From positions 18,724,001-18,788,000 of the forward strand of contig NC_090133.1 of NCBI RefSeq assembly GCF_040581485.1: a DNA stretch of 64,000 nt, written 5' to 3'. Below the pieces are notes generated by a model that ran no database searches, was not told the origin of the DNA, and was given only the letters and a program-made list of their open reading frames with translations. The DNA is from Linepithema humile (Eukaryota > Arthropoda > Insecta > Hymenoptera > Formicidae). The translations under genes and the position numbers were made by a program. This document shows, in pieces, positions 21,844-35,171 of this stretch (position 1 is its first letter; each line of letters starts with the position of its first letter).

Positions 21844-23460
21844 GCACTTACGCATAGCCTTTGTGCGTTCGCGAACTGTTTGCATGGAAACCAGGTCATG
21901 CATGCGGGTATGCGTAATGCTCGTTTATCCGCTTTATCCGAGCACAACACCTGTACAGCTATCGTCTTTAATGATGACACGCAGAACGCAATGAGGGTGA
22001 ATGATTCTGTTGACAATAGAGGATTTAAACAAAACGCGAAAAAATTGAAGCTAGTTAGATAAATAAAATTGTGTAACGACAAAAGTATAAGATTCAACTA
22101 AATTTCCATTAATGTTAAACTTCATACACAAGTTATATTAATTATTTGGAGTCAATATTTTCTGTCTCAAAAAAATTCAATTAATAACTACTAAAAAAAA
22201 TTGATAAGTAAAATTTCTTTTTACTAATGCGGAATATCATATGTAAAGTTGAAGAAATAAAAATAATTGAAAAATTGTATGGCAAAAACAAAGTTACATT
22301 ATAAAATAGAATAAATTGCTGACGTATTCACAATAGTCATAGCAATCATTACGTCGCGGAGGAAGATGTCATGTGTAGAAAACTATATTGCAGTGAAAGT
22401 AAATGCGTGTAAGTATAACGTGAAATATTTTCCTCTTGCCATGTTTCCGCTTTCTCATATTTTAAAATGACGATGGAATTTCATTTCGCATGATATTACA
22501 ATTTTTCCGAAGCTATACGAGAAACGCTATAACCGCTATACGCTTATCAAAAGTAGCTTGCATATGCTTAAATCTACGGAAACGTAAAACTTTTTAAAAA
22601 CGTGAATTTCTTCAGCGAACGTGTTATATTTGTCGTAGGAGAAAATTTGCACAAAAAGAGAAATGTATTTGCCATAAAGCTATTTGAATTTTATACATTT
22701 GATGTATAAACAATCGCTGTAATATAACAATAAAGATAAAATTCAAAGTAAAGTGTTGATGTGCATGATAAAAAATTACGGTCATTCGATATTGCAGAAT
22801 GTTCAGCGCATTCAAATATTACTGTATTAAAACGACGTACAAATGTGGTATAATAAAGAGACTCCAACTTAATAGAACAATAGAATCGAATCCAGGCGGC
22901 TTAAACGCGGAAGTGAGCTTTGAGTATTCGTCTCTGAGGAGACATAAAGGAACGGATGAAAGACTCTGCGGTAATTTTCTTCGGTTCGACCGCATATTCC
23001 CCATGCGAATGTTCATGCTCGGTTACCATGCACAGAAACGATCGTACAAGGCACATTTCGCATGACTCGAGCTTCATCGAACATCCCACGAGACTACGGC
23101 GCCAATAAAAACCTCCCGATATTCCACCAGTTCAATACGTGCGAATAACGGATATAGCGCGAAACGCTGGTTAAAAGCCGAAGAAAAATAATTCAGCGCG
23201 TAAAACAGAGCATTCTGCGCCACTTCGGTTAACCGATTAAATTTATTTTATTTTGTTCCCGAGCTGATGATGATTTTGTCTTTAATCATTGATTTCATTA
23301 AAAATTTGAAATTGAGTGCGAATAAAAAATACTATAAATATTATCTATATATCAAATTCTCAGTGCGTTTGCAACGTGACACATTTTTTCTTCCGATTCT
23401 AATTACTCTCGTATCAATTTATTAAAATTTGTCAATAATTATAGAATTTCAAAAACCACA
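21089..23460. other. AT-rich noncoding stretch
   Basis: Holds the (TA)n repeat at 21803-21841 and a donor-like ATG|GTAAGTATG at 21583 without a convincing upstream exon. The minus-strand frame 21075-21257 overlaps the edge of duplicated segment B and is not recognised. No gene is seen. Confidence 0.6.
21803..21841. repeat. (TA)n microsatellite
   Basis: Thirty-nine bases of uninterrupted TA repeat. Confidence 0.95.
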
Positions 23461-23635
23461 CGGAAAAAATATTATATTAAAAATTACTATGTACGGCAGT
23501 AGCCGCGAACCATGAAAAAATTATAAAAACTTTTACTATGTTTTTCACATAATGGCCACAGTATTTAAACTTATAATTCCTCTTATGGTCCGCGGCTGCC
23601 ATTTTATAATATTTATTTATATAAAAATTTTCTCC
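23461..23635 (+). mobile_element. MITE-like inverted-repeat element, copy 2
   Basis: Same orientation and nearly the same length as copy 1. It starts ACACGGAAAAAATATTAT and ends ATAAAAATTTTCTCC. It shares the GTAGCCGCGAACCATG arm, the central TTTTTCACATAATGGCCACA and the ATGGTCCGCGGCTGCC arm. The right arm has small changes, including the loss of the terminal G. The two arms pair over most of the element. No coding capacity. Confidence 0.75.
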
Positions 23636-26600
23636 ATATAACATTTATTTTACGTCAAATCATTATTCGTTTTTAAATGGTACTTAATTGTAAATTTCAT
23701 TTTTTCACAAATTTCAAATAAACTTAAATTCAGAAATATTTAACATTCCAAGTAAAAAAAAATCATAAAGACGATCAATTCTTTTATGGAAAAATCTGTT
23801 TCGAATATAGAAGTATCTATCACAACAAAAAGACTATCGCAACGCAGCTAATGATAGATCCTCATATGTATTATGAGCTTTGTAACTTGATGCTATTTAT
23901 ATATTTGCGAGTTCTCATTACATAAATGTCAATCCAAACGTCTTTGCTTAATTGGTGGACTGAAATGTGTATTCGCGTTTCTTGACGATATCGATCTAGC
24001 GCGGAAACAAGTTGTGAAGCGCGATGTTTAAGAGTGCCGCCGGAATGTTCGCGAGGACGACAGCAGCTCTTTAGCCAGAGCGCCTGTGTAATAGAGCTCA
24101 CGATTAATGAGGTACCTAACTATAGGTGTCCCTCTTCGTCGCGAGAGTTCTCCAGCGGTGAAGAACCATTGAGATTACAACGTGGCGCCACTTCGCAAAA
24201 TGGAAAAGCGTTTCTCGGCGGCTGAATATTTGCCAGAATGTCATATGCCCATATACGTATCGAGTCGCGTCCGAAAACGAGCTGCTACTTTTTCACGCGG
24301 TGTGATAAAAAGTGATAAAAAGAACCGCGATGAGATAAAAAAAAAAGAAAAACCGAGATGAGATTGCAATTTCTCCAGACAAACGATGTATTTTTAATCG
24401 TTCGCGATATATCGTCGCGTATATACTACGTATAAAAATATATTTCAAAAACGCGCTCGTGCAGACGATAACTAGAATATATATAGTTTATAAACTGAAC
24501 AACAATACAGCTTCTACTAACAGCAGATTTTTTACATTTTTTCGTTAAAGATAATCGGTAAATCTATGTATTTATAAAATAATTATTTTATTATGAGTAA
24601 ATGATTTATGTAAAATCAATGTCTTTTTTGGCATTTTTTCTCACAAATTTTTAATACATTTTACACATTAACTTTATAATTAATTTTTATACGTTATTAA
24701 AATAAATCTTGAAATCAAAGAATGAGTAAAGCTTCAACATTTACTCGACTAAAGTTCGAATTACGAGAAATTTTATTTTTAAACGCTCTAAAATCGTCTG
24801 TGTCTCACAATCAGTGCTGAGAAAAAATCGTCTCGGAATTAATCTAAGAACACTTAGTCGAAGGGGAGCGCGGTAATAATAGGACACTTTGTTCACTTCA
24901 GTAAGAGATTTCGAAGAATCGGCGGGGCCGATACTGCTAGAAGAGGTGGTTGAAAACCACTGGAGCGATCCCTCTGGACCAGAATAAATTGCAGCAGTCG
25001 TATAAATAGAGACATTCACAACTCGTTCCGCTAATTATATTCTTGTTGGACTCACACTCGCTCGCCGCGTATCGCGGGAATGTCAACCATGCGATAACGC
25101 ATGAGATGCTTCAGCAGAGCGAAGATTACAGCACAAACCACGCGCGCACCTGTCATCGGTTCCTTTTTACTGAAAGCCTGACGCTTGCTCCACAAACTAC
25201 CAGCTCGCACTCTTTACTTACGGTACACTCTACTTATCCCACGCGCATTCGTAATCGTGATTCTACTCATTATCCCGATATGAAATTCAAATGTGTTTGC
25301 GGTGGTTCTGTTTACGGCAACTTACGGTAAAAAGCTGAAGATAACGAATAACGATCTCCCGGCGATGATGCGAGCAAAGAAAATCGAGTCGATTCCGAAA
25401 ACTTTTATCGTCAATAATTTCGAAAATTTTTATCCGTAATAATGTTCCGTAATTTAAGAAAAGAATTAGATGGTAATAATTTCAGTATTTTTCAAGTTAT
25501 AATCTGTTGTGAATTAACCTAAATATTCTTCTAAAATTATATACTTCACGAATCCAATTAGTGCTTGCATGGCAATCTCAAAGGACTTTCAAACGTTACA
25601 GCGAACAAACTTCCCGACATTCAGCGTTACGTCAAAGCAAATTATTTTGCGAAAGCAAAACTAATAAACGATCGAGTGCCGCCGACACTCCTTTTGTCTC
25701 TATTTTACGCCTTTGTCCCCCGAGCTCGGGGAAGTGGCCTCTTCTCGAGAAGGTTGGAGCAAAGAACTATGTTTAGAAGGCTCGCGCTCGTCTTTCGATC
25801 GAGAGATGGCTGGAGCAAAAGTGCCAAAGACTCCCAACTCGACCTTTCCCCCCTTCGTCACGACGGGCTTTCGTAAGGAACAGAAATAAGTACGCTTCCG
25901 GTCGCCTGGCCAAGCTTTCCCTCTTACTTTGCTACTTTATTCTTTTTTTTTCTAGAGAAGCTGCAACTTCTCAGTCCGGCAGAACGATGATTTGATTTAA
26001 AACTTCGTTAAGCATAATTCCATTCGGATAAATAAAGAAGTGCCTTGCTTTAAATTCATATTAAAGTTCAATAAAATCCTCTTCTACATTCATATTTTAT
26101 ATTCTACGCTATAGCCACTAATTTCTTTTTGTACGAACACGTGAAAATAAAATCAAACTTCAAAAAAATTATATTATATGTGTAATTGAATAATCTCCAC
26201 AGTTGTTATCATTGATTATTATCGCATTCGTTATTACGTTTCACGAATGTTATCAGCACGGAGCAGCGACGTAAATGCGATTTGTTGAAACGTTAATAAT
26301 CGTTAATTACAATCTGCTGGCTGCGGGCTTTTTAACGATATCCGTCGGAAATAAACGAGGGTCGAGAATGCATTTTCGCCGGCGTTTATCTAGGACGTAT
26401 ATTTTCACGATGTAACGAAAGAGGCATGAGGTTGGCAATGGGGATTTGCGAGTAAAGCGATATTAGGAGTTCTCCGGAATGATTATGGTCGGACTTGGGT
26501 TGCGGGGATCGCGGGGCAAAGCTTATGAAAACGAGCGGGCAGAGAGTTCGCCAAGACGCAGCTGCGTAGGTTATCTCATCGTTGATAAAAATCTGAGAAA

Positions 26601-27901
26601 AGAGACGCCGAGAACGAAACGTTTTCATCAACCTGATCGACTCTGTCTCATAAATTATGGCCGACGAGAGAAGCGGTTCATAAATAACAGCTGTGACAGT
26701 AATATTTAATAAAACTAAAAGTACAATTAGAAAATTAATTGCGAAATTATATATCATTATTTGAAAAATTAGAAAAAGATTCATTGTAAGAATATTTTTA
26801 TTCTCTTACACACGCTCCCCTATTTTATAGTATTATTTACCTAGCGGACTGTGAAAATAACTGAAAATAATTGCAGTAATTTAATAGATCATTAATATAA
26901 ATAATAATGTAAGAATTATACAATTTAATATGCAAACTTTGCGGAACTGGCGTGTAAACTCTTAATTAGTGCTTTACTTTCTCAATCGATCTCATCCGAT
27001 AGAACGTCAGCGCAGCGGAAGGCGATGAGAACGATGAGAAAAGATGCGTATTGCGTCATCGCTGGGAACCTGGCCGGCGCTATCGGTGCAACGCACGCGT
27101 GCGTTGCACTCTTCGGGCTCGGTCGAGCCGACCGGCTCTATACCTGAGCGCCGGCGGGAAGTAGGTATGCGCTTCCTCATTAGCAACCGCGCGAAGTACA
27201 CTCTTCCGGTTACCGAAATAAATCCGATGATTTTAACGAGCCCGCGAATCTTCTTCTCCTTTCTTTCTTTCTTTGCATTTTTGACGACCTGCTAATTAGT
27301 CGTTTCGCAGTACATTTGACATCTGCCACGTTCGCCGTCCGAGAGACAGCAACTCGATCAAATCTCTCTCCTTTCTCTCCGTCTTATCCCCTCGGACTTG
27401 CGCGAATCCTCGCGCGCGATTCCGCATTCACGATAGCTCCGTGTAATCTAATTAGTTCGTAATCTTGATCTTACCGCGGCGCGCCGAAATTAAATCGTTC
27501 GCGTGGAATTATACACCGTGCAACGCCCGACTGCTCCTTCGCCGTTAATTGATTCACGTCAAACTAGAGTTGGTACGACTTGATTGTCCATCAGAGCTTT
27601 TCACGAACCGTTGTAAGTTTCAAGATATTTGTGGAGAGTTGATTACAATTGATATTTAAACGCAATTTACATCCACTTCAAATTTTCAATCGCATAAACA
27701 AAAAATCAAAAAAGAAATAGGCAGCAGTAAATCTTTTACATGTTCATTTTGCAAAATGTCTCACAATGATATAAAACGTCTTGACAATTAAGTTTCAAAA
27801 ACTCATTGACATAAAATACATGTAAGATTAATTGTTATGTAAAATTTGCCCACTTATTTATATTCTTGAAAATTATTTTGTTAACATTATTTAATTTTCA
27901 G
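23636..27901. other. noncoding stretch, no gene recognised
   Basis: Mostly AT-rich with moderate GC at about 24.0-24.3, 24.8-25.3, 25.6-25.9, 26.4-26.7 and 27.0-27.2 kb. Frames here are all below about 135 codons and no domain is recognised. A T-rich tract ends in a strong acceptor at 27901. Confidence 0.55.
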
Positions 27902-28154
27902 CGTTGAAAAACTCGCGTTGCTACCAATGAAGACCGATCCCCGACGCGCGCACTCGACGTACAACTTCGCGAGCGGACAAAGCGGAAGAGCCGCGCGCCG
28001 GTTCTGGTCGGCTTCATCTTTTGAAACTCGACGTACACGTATAGATACTCGCCGTAAATATTCGCCGCTAGGTTCTTGCATATTCATTTCTGGCGGACGT
28101 ACACAGGGGGTACCCGGCCGAAATAATGGCCGAGGATTTCGCCAGGACACGTAG
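27902..28154 (+). other. candidate exon after a strong acceptor
   Basis: A long T/A-rich lead ending TTATTTAATTTTCAG (G at 27901) is a near-ideal insect acceptor. Immediately after it the composition becomes CpG-rich, and one frame stays open for 84 codons to TAG at 28152-28154. The peptide is Arg/Ser/Thr-rich with no domain I recognise. It could be a terminal coding exon, an untranslated exon or a chance acceptor beside a CpG block. The sharp switch in base composition at the acceptor is the main support. Confidence 0.25.
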
Positions 28155-28475
28155 CCCAATCTCTCTCGCGTCGCCCACCTTTCTCTCGCCCTTTTGTAAA
28201 ACCCCGCCGTCTACGTCTTTCTCTTTTTCTCGCCCAGCTCCACCCTATGTGTAGATATTCCCTTGTATTTCGCGTTGCTCCTTTTTCACGTCGCCTGTTA
28301 TTCCCTAGCAGTTCTCTGCGTTCAACTACTCTACATTTTTGTGTGTCCTCGCGGAATTATATATGGGCGCTACAAGTCGGCCTGCACTCCGAGGTTTCCG
28401 TTACTTAATCAAAGCGAGACCAGCGAAGAATGTACGGTACAATCATACCCGTAGTTCTTGTTTTATTTGCATAAG

Positions 28476-28613
28476 ATATTATTAGGAGCAGCCATCAATT
28501 TTCGATCGTCTCCAGTATTAGAAAAGATTCTTCAAACTTTCAATGAAGAAAAAAAAGATACACACACTAACAAGTTAATAAATACGCGGTTTAACAAAAT
28601 CTTGTGGAGCGAG
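28476..28613 (+). other. candidate 46-codon internal exon
   Basis: A T-rich acceptor-like stretch (TTCTTGTTTTATTTGCATAAG, AG at 28474-28475) and a consensus donor GCGAG|GTAAGT (intron starting at 28614) bracket 138 nt. The segment is exactly 46 codons, phase 0 at both ends, and open in that frame. The translation is mixed hydrophobic and charged (contains LEKILQTFNEEKKD) without a recognised family. The acceptor ends in AAG rather than the preferred CAG, which lowers confidence. Confidence 0.22.
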
Positions 28614-31600
28614 GTAAGTCATTTGTGCGTTGTTTTATGGCGGTTTACGGAATTTCGAAGACCCAAATAGCGCCGCGTGGAACATCATCGCAAAAGCGGA
28701 TCCTGACTTTCGTCGAGCCGCGTAGAAAACCCGCGCGGCATCCACCTTCCTTCGCGAGCATGTATGCATGCATTTGCTTTTGCACGCAGAACAACGAAGC
28801 ATAGCGGCATAACACGAGTGCAGGCACGTGATGTAAAAAGTTGCGACACGCTTAGCCGGCATGGGCGAGAACGCTATAATGCGGTCGCTGATAGAACTCT
28901 TTTACTACACTCACAAGTGAGAGAGAAAATTGTCATGCCAAAATAAGTAAATAAAAAAAAATTTTTTTTCAACTAAACTTTAAAAAATGAAGAAAAAAAA
29001 ACTAAAAAACTGAAACAAAAAAAGCAAGAAAATTTTTCCGGCTTTTAATATGTTTTGAAGTACGCGCAAATACGAAAAATTCAGTTGAAACGTTCTGCAT
29101 AATCCTTACCGACGCAGGACTATAAATTCGCCTCGCGGAGGGGCGTGTGAAAATTAGATTCCGAACGCGACGGCGTTCAAAGCGTCAGCCGATGTTGAGG
29201 GCATACCGAAAGATTTCGCAAATTTCAATTTGCACGTCGTTAATTAACGGCGGATTTCCTGTCACGAGAGTGGGATAGAATAGTGCCCACGCTGGAAGAA
29301 GGAGCTTGGACTTTGAGACACGCGCACAAGTTAATGTTAATTAAATCGAGACCGGGGTCCATAATTTAATTAAAGGAGCCTGCAGCTGCGAGAGAGGCTT
29401 GTGTAACCACCCATCGAAATGGCCTTCCGCTTATGTAAGTATATAATTATCCAATATTTAATAATTATATCAAGGAAAAACACTTGAAAACTTTCGTTTT
29501 TTAAATCGGCGAATATAAAAAAGGAGACGCTGATTTTATTTCGCTTATAACCAAAACTATATATCAATGTCTACTTTCGCCAATATTTTAATTACAAAAT
29601 TATCCGTGAGATAATAAAGATTAAGCTCTAAAGCACATTATGAAAACTGCTTTCCGCGTGAATTTTCGCTATATAATTTCATCGTAATTAAAATTATTCG
29701 CGAATATACGTCTTATCTTACCTTAAGTTGTCTCAACGTAACACAACTATAAATCTTCACTTCTGCTAGATGATATTTTGGTGTATTATTTAATTTCCTC
29801 ATATTTGTATCTCGGTGAACCTCGGAATTTCACCAGAGACACAGAGGAAGTTCTAAGAGCGACCTAACCCGACGTCGTACGCTAGAGTGGTCACAGTTTC
29901 TATAGGGGCGCACGCGAGAACTAGAACGCGTAACATTTTAATAAACGCAATTACTCGACCCACCGTCATTTAGATGTGCGCGTACGTACTGCGGAGTCTG
30001 CCGCGCGCTCGAAAGGAGGAAGGAGCGACGGGGAGCGGCGGAAGCGCTCGGAGGTGGACGATAGGACGTGCACCTCTCGACGGCGGCGTCTTAAGAATAA
30101 TCCACGAGCCCTCCATTAAGCGGCGTATTCAACAGCGCGGCGGCCGCCCTTTGCGCGCTACCTGCCTACTTAGGTTCGATTATAGCTACTAAGCAATCCG
30201 CTACTACTTCAACCGCTCCCTGCTGGCTATATTGCTCGGTGATGAGCCCAGAAAAAGGGTTTAGACATTAATGATTCAATATACGGAAGTGTTGCAGACA
30301 GTAATATCTTATTATTTTACACAACACTTTACTAAAATAATCCTTCCCTAATTAATAATTTTACATTAAACGAGTAATCGCTTCGGCGTTGCATAATTTG
30401 TGCTATCTCGTCTTATCTAAACACTCGGAACGAGGCTAAAATTCTGCGCAATATATCTGAGCGTATCCGCAGTGATTCAAAATTTATATTCGGAATTTAT
30501 GTGGATAATATCCGAATGTCGTAACTAAGAATATTATATATACTTCAATTTTAATATTAATTTTATATAAAAATTGTAAGCTCTTTTTTTTATTTTAATA
30601 AGAAATAATCTACAATGGAAACTACGACAAATATTAAATCGGAATTAAAAGTATACAAAAAAATCATTTGTAACTTCGTTAAAACATTAAAATTTGCGCG
30701 AAAAAATTTGCATATGTAGGTGTTAAATTATTAAAATCTCTGTGGCGCGTTATTCTCATTTATTATTCAGCGTGATACAGCCGAAAAGACTTTTTACGTG
30801 TAACTTTAATTAGCTCTGTATCTGAAATGGCTGCGCATATGTTAGCCTCGGCAGCTCCGAGCGTAGTCACGCGTAGTTGCGCCTACACCGCTTATAAATA
30901 ACATAATTAGTTTTCCTACGTCCTGCCGCTCTCGTGCGCTAAACTATATCTTTCCTCGCGTCCTACTCTCTTTTCTCCCCCCCCCCTCCCCCTCTCTCTC
31001 TTGTTTTTTTCAATTAATCTTGAAAGCAGAGCGAAACGAAGCGTGCCCGCGATCCGTCGATCGCGCTTCCGGGTTAGGCGAGCTTTCGCAAAAAAATACC
31101 AAGAAGTACATCTTCTTTTGATCAACCATTAGCATATTATTGCAAGATCTTTCGAATAATCAGCTTCATCGAATCGTGTTTATTTAAAAAATAAATCCCA
31201 AGTTCCGTTAAATTTTCAGTCAGCTCCGAGATAATATTTGGGATCTGATGATTAAAAGCTCAGTCTTGTTGTGAACGTACGATCGTCACACCTGTTAACG
31301 TTCGCATCGCCGCATCAATTCCGCGCGCGTCGGTGAAACAAGTCCGGGTCCGGCGAAACGAATGGCCGCGTTAAGGGGGAAAACGTCGAGGATTACGAGC
31401 CTCGTCTCTCGTCTCGGCGAAAACGGGAGCATGCAGTGTCGTTGCGATCTCGTTCATTCTTTTTTTCCCCGCTCCCCTCGCGCTTCCTCTATCGGCAGGA
31501 CGTGCCGTTCGGGCTTTTACGCGGTCGTAACTGTAAGACCGTTACACGTATCACGCAGAATGACGCGGGATAGTAGAGATCGTACGGTCCCCGGATACTG

Positions 31601-33264
31601 CTACGGAGACTATCAAACGTCGTCCTATCAGGTCTCGCCGTTGGACGACCAGCGGAGTAACCGCCCTCCTTTCCCGCAATCCCGCAATCCTCGACCGTCC
31701 TTCCGGCAACTTTACCTCGTATTTCGCAGTCGTAACGGACGCCAATAGCGCGATACATCGGCTCGTATCCGAACGTTTGTTACTCATGAACGACTAAACT
31801 CGTAAATAACACGATCGCTAATCAGACGTAGTCGTCGCTCTTACGTAGTCGTCGACTAAAGCTGCCTTACGATTATGGAATTATCGCGCGAGACACGCCG
31901 GCGCAGTAATAAACGTCGGTTATTAATTAAATACGAAAGTCATGCGTTTTACACGCCACTTCGGCGTAACTAGGTGAACGCGCATTCCGGGCACTCAGCC
32001 CTTAAGTGCATCGCCCATCTCGTCCTACACGCGCACCTCCTTATCCTTACAACACGAGCAGTATAAGTTTATTAGTAATAGAAAAAGACGGCCTCGCAGT
32101 ACATTAATAATGACTGCTGCGGGCATCGCGAGTAAATTGAAGGTTCAGCGTAAAGAAATTTATTCTCAAAATGACTTTCATAAAAACCTTTCGCGAGCTC
32201 GTGACGCAACAAATAAACACGCAAATGCTATCTAAACAATTTTTTTCCAAGATCTTTACCCTCTTCTCTTTTCCGCCGTATTTATATTTTCAATATTCTT
32301 CGCTCTCTAATGTCAGGTTTTTAACTTACACTGGCCAATGTCGCATTATCTGAGCGATAATAAAATTCCTCGCATACCTTCCGCACGGCGGCATGGTAAA
32401 TCCTCTTTTTTCATCGCATTATATTACATACATTACGCTTGTATGTGTTGTTTCCCGCGTGTTAAACATCCCCGATACCCCTGTACAAAACATTACGCAA
32501 CTGAGGCGTGACCGCCACGGTCAAGCCTTTTAATCCAGACCCTCATCCGAGGGTGAGTTAATTTTCTTCGTCGGAAGGGCGAGAGCATGTCATGGTGGAC
32601 GGATGAAAGGAGAAAGAGAAAGAGAGAGAGAGCGGACGGGCAGAGAGCAAACACCAGCGATGAGGGTCACCGAATAAAATTGTGGTAAAACCTGCCTCCT
32701 CGCCGGCCCGGGCTGGTTTGCGGCTGCGACCACAAATTAACGACCGCGACGCTCGAGATAAAATAACAAGCCGCATAAAAGAGCGCCGATACGTACCGAT
32801 TACCTCGACCTACCTCCACGATAGATCGATCTCCCCGCAGGTCTCGCATCGCCGTCTCTCTTTTCGCTCGTCTCTCCGCGAGGACACAACGAGGAGTGTC
32901 GGACCGGATCCTCCCACGAGCAAACAGGGAGGATACGTTCCAACCTCGCTCTTCTAACAGCACTGCCTTCTAACCATGATACACTTTTTATCCTTTTCTA
33001 TTGCTTACAAATTTTAATCGATACACGTTTCCCACATTAATACCCGCAAATTAATTTTACCGCATAAAGAAAGTGAAAGCCGATTTCGTTTCGCGCACAT
33101 TAAAGCCCGCCAATTGTAGTCTCATCGTGATGAGGGAAAAAATTTGATGGAATAATGTATTGCTTCGGTAGGAATCGGAATCAATGCAAGATGAAGAGAG
33201 ATCCCTTTTTTGTCGCTATAGAAACGGCCTGCCAAAATTGCAGAATGATGAGACGGATCGCGAT

Positions 33265-33281
33265 CCGTCCGTCCGTCCGTC
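33265..33281. repeat. (TCCG)n tetranucleotide repeat
   Basis: Four TCCG units. A donor-like TT|GTAAGTATG follows at about 33286, without an identifiable exon. Confidence 0.8.
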
Positions 33282-35141
33282 GGTTGTAAGTATGTTAATC
33301 GCACCGCGATGTCTATTATCATCTCACTGTCGAAGTTCAAGTAAGGCGAATCGCCGAGCTCGGGTGGAAGGAACGACTAGCAGGACCTCCCACCGGGGGA
33401 ACAGCCTTCGCCAGGATTCCCGTCCCGGGAGCGTTCTCCTGGGGGCCGACTTAATAGTTCGCCTTTTTTGTCCCGCGATCAGCGCGCGGGTGGCGGACTT
33501 CTCTCCTTTGCCAGGCTCGCCGACTTATCACGGGTCTCTCTCGCCTAGGTCGGTGCGTTCACCAAAGGCGAAATCAGATTCTTTGCGAGCAGCCAGGAGG
33601 TCTCGCTCGCTCTTTTTCTCTTTAACGGGCCTTCGACCTTCTATCGTTCCTTGTTTTGCCGCGGAACGCCTCCTTCTTCTCTTTCTCTCTCTCTCTCTTT
33701 CTCTCTCTTGCCCGCCGTGTTGGAATGAAAAATCGCACCGGTCAGTCGCGCTCGTCGGCCGGATAGCGCCAAGAAACGCGTAGAAGGGAATCCCTCCGCC
33801 CGGTCCCGCCGAAAAACTTTAGGAATTCGTAGCGGTCGCCCCAGCAGCGGAAATAGCACGCCAAGAAACGAATCGAGAATGCGAACACTGATAGCCGAGA
33901 AATTATTAATAACTTACATGAGAAATTGACTGGTCGAGAAATGCAACGATATCAAGTAGCGATTAGTTGCGAAATTAAGATGTCTGAAAAATTATTCTAA
34001 CGATATAAAATAGATCGCATAACATTGATTGATTATTATACAACATAAGACGAATCTAATTCAACTCTTTCTTGGCTCAAAGTAGATAAATTTTACAGTT
34101 GACGTTCTATAATCCTGCAAAAATTGCTCGTGTAAGCATTGCAATTCGTATGTGCATGCATTAGAATATATTATCTTCTCAGGCAATGTTTCGCAGCAAA
34201 GCTTTTGCTCTTTGTTTTGTTTGATTTAGCAATCTTCTGGAATCATGAATAATTGCGGCTCTTTATTCTCTAATAATACAGCAATTTTTATTGTATTTCA
34301 TGATTGTAAATCAGTAGAATCTTATAATAAGTATTGATCGCAATAGAAGCAACCAATATATAAAAAAATTCTGCCGACTTAAAAATTAATAGTTTCTATC
34401 AAAAATATAAAAATAAAATATTAAAAGAATGCATCAAGTATGCAAACGAGTAAGACAATCTGCAAATATATCCTTAAGAAATACAATTGTATACGCCAAA
34501 CTTATCACACATTTTCATAATTAATGTAATCTCCGTATTAATAATGAAGCAAATTTGCTGCCAGTGTGAAGTCGATATCAGAACAATTAACAAAAAAAAT
34601 GATCAAAGTTATTAAATTGTCTTTTTAACAAGAAAGGAATTGTTTAATGTGTGCAACAATTTACCGCAATTTCCAAAGTGCACATCACATATCGGAATCA
34701 GTCAACCAAAAGCAACGCGCGTAATGTTCGTTACATCGAGGAGGCGGGATATTTCGCGATCAATACGTCGGTCTAATTCGCTTCTGGAAGAGTTAATCGC
34801 GCGAGACGTACAATATCAACCACGATAGTCGATTGCAGATTAATGAAGGTTTAGCCGTATCGACAGCTACCAGCAGTCGGCGGTCTGCGTCGCGATAGAA
34901 CGGAGGAGATAGCGAGGTAAAGGTCCTCGTGGAAGAGCGGATGGGAGGAAAGGCAGAAGGGCGTTGAAGCGTGGAGAACAAGGAGAAGTCGCGGGCGGCG
35001 GGAAGCGGGAGGGATGAAGGCAGATAGAGAAGATCGTAAGCCGTGAGGTTTACTTTGGGTGATCCCATGACTCCTCCGCGAAGACGACACGGTTTAATGG
35101 TTCGCCTGAGAACGCCGCGGCAGGAGCTGCTGGCACCTTCG

Positions 35142-35171
35142 TCTCTCTCTCTCTCGCTCGCTCGCTCGTTC
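35142..35171. repeat. (TC)n then (GCTC)n repeat
   Basis: A TC run grading into three GCTC units, inside a CpG-rich block with Ser/Leu-rich chance frames. Confidence 0.8.

Noticed and set aside
33184..33783. 199-codon frame, the longest in the window
   Set aside because: Ser/Arg/Leu-rich translation of a CpG/TC-rich block, overlapped by frames on the other strand. No recognisable domain.
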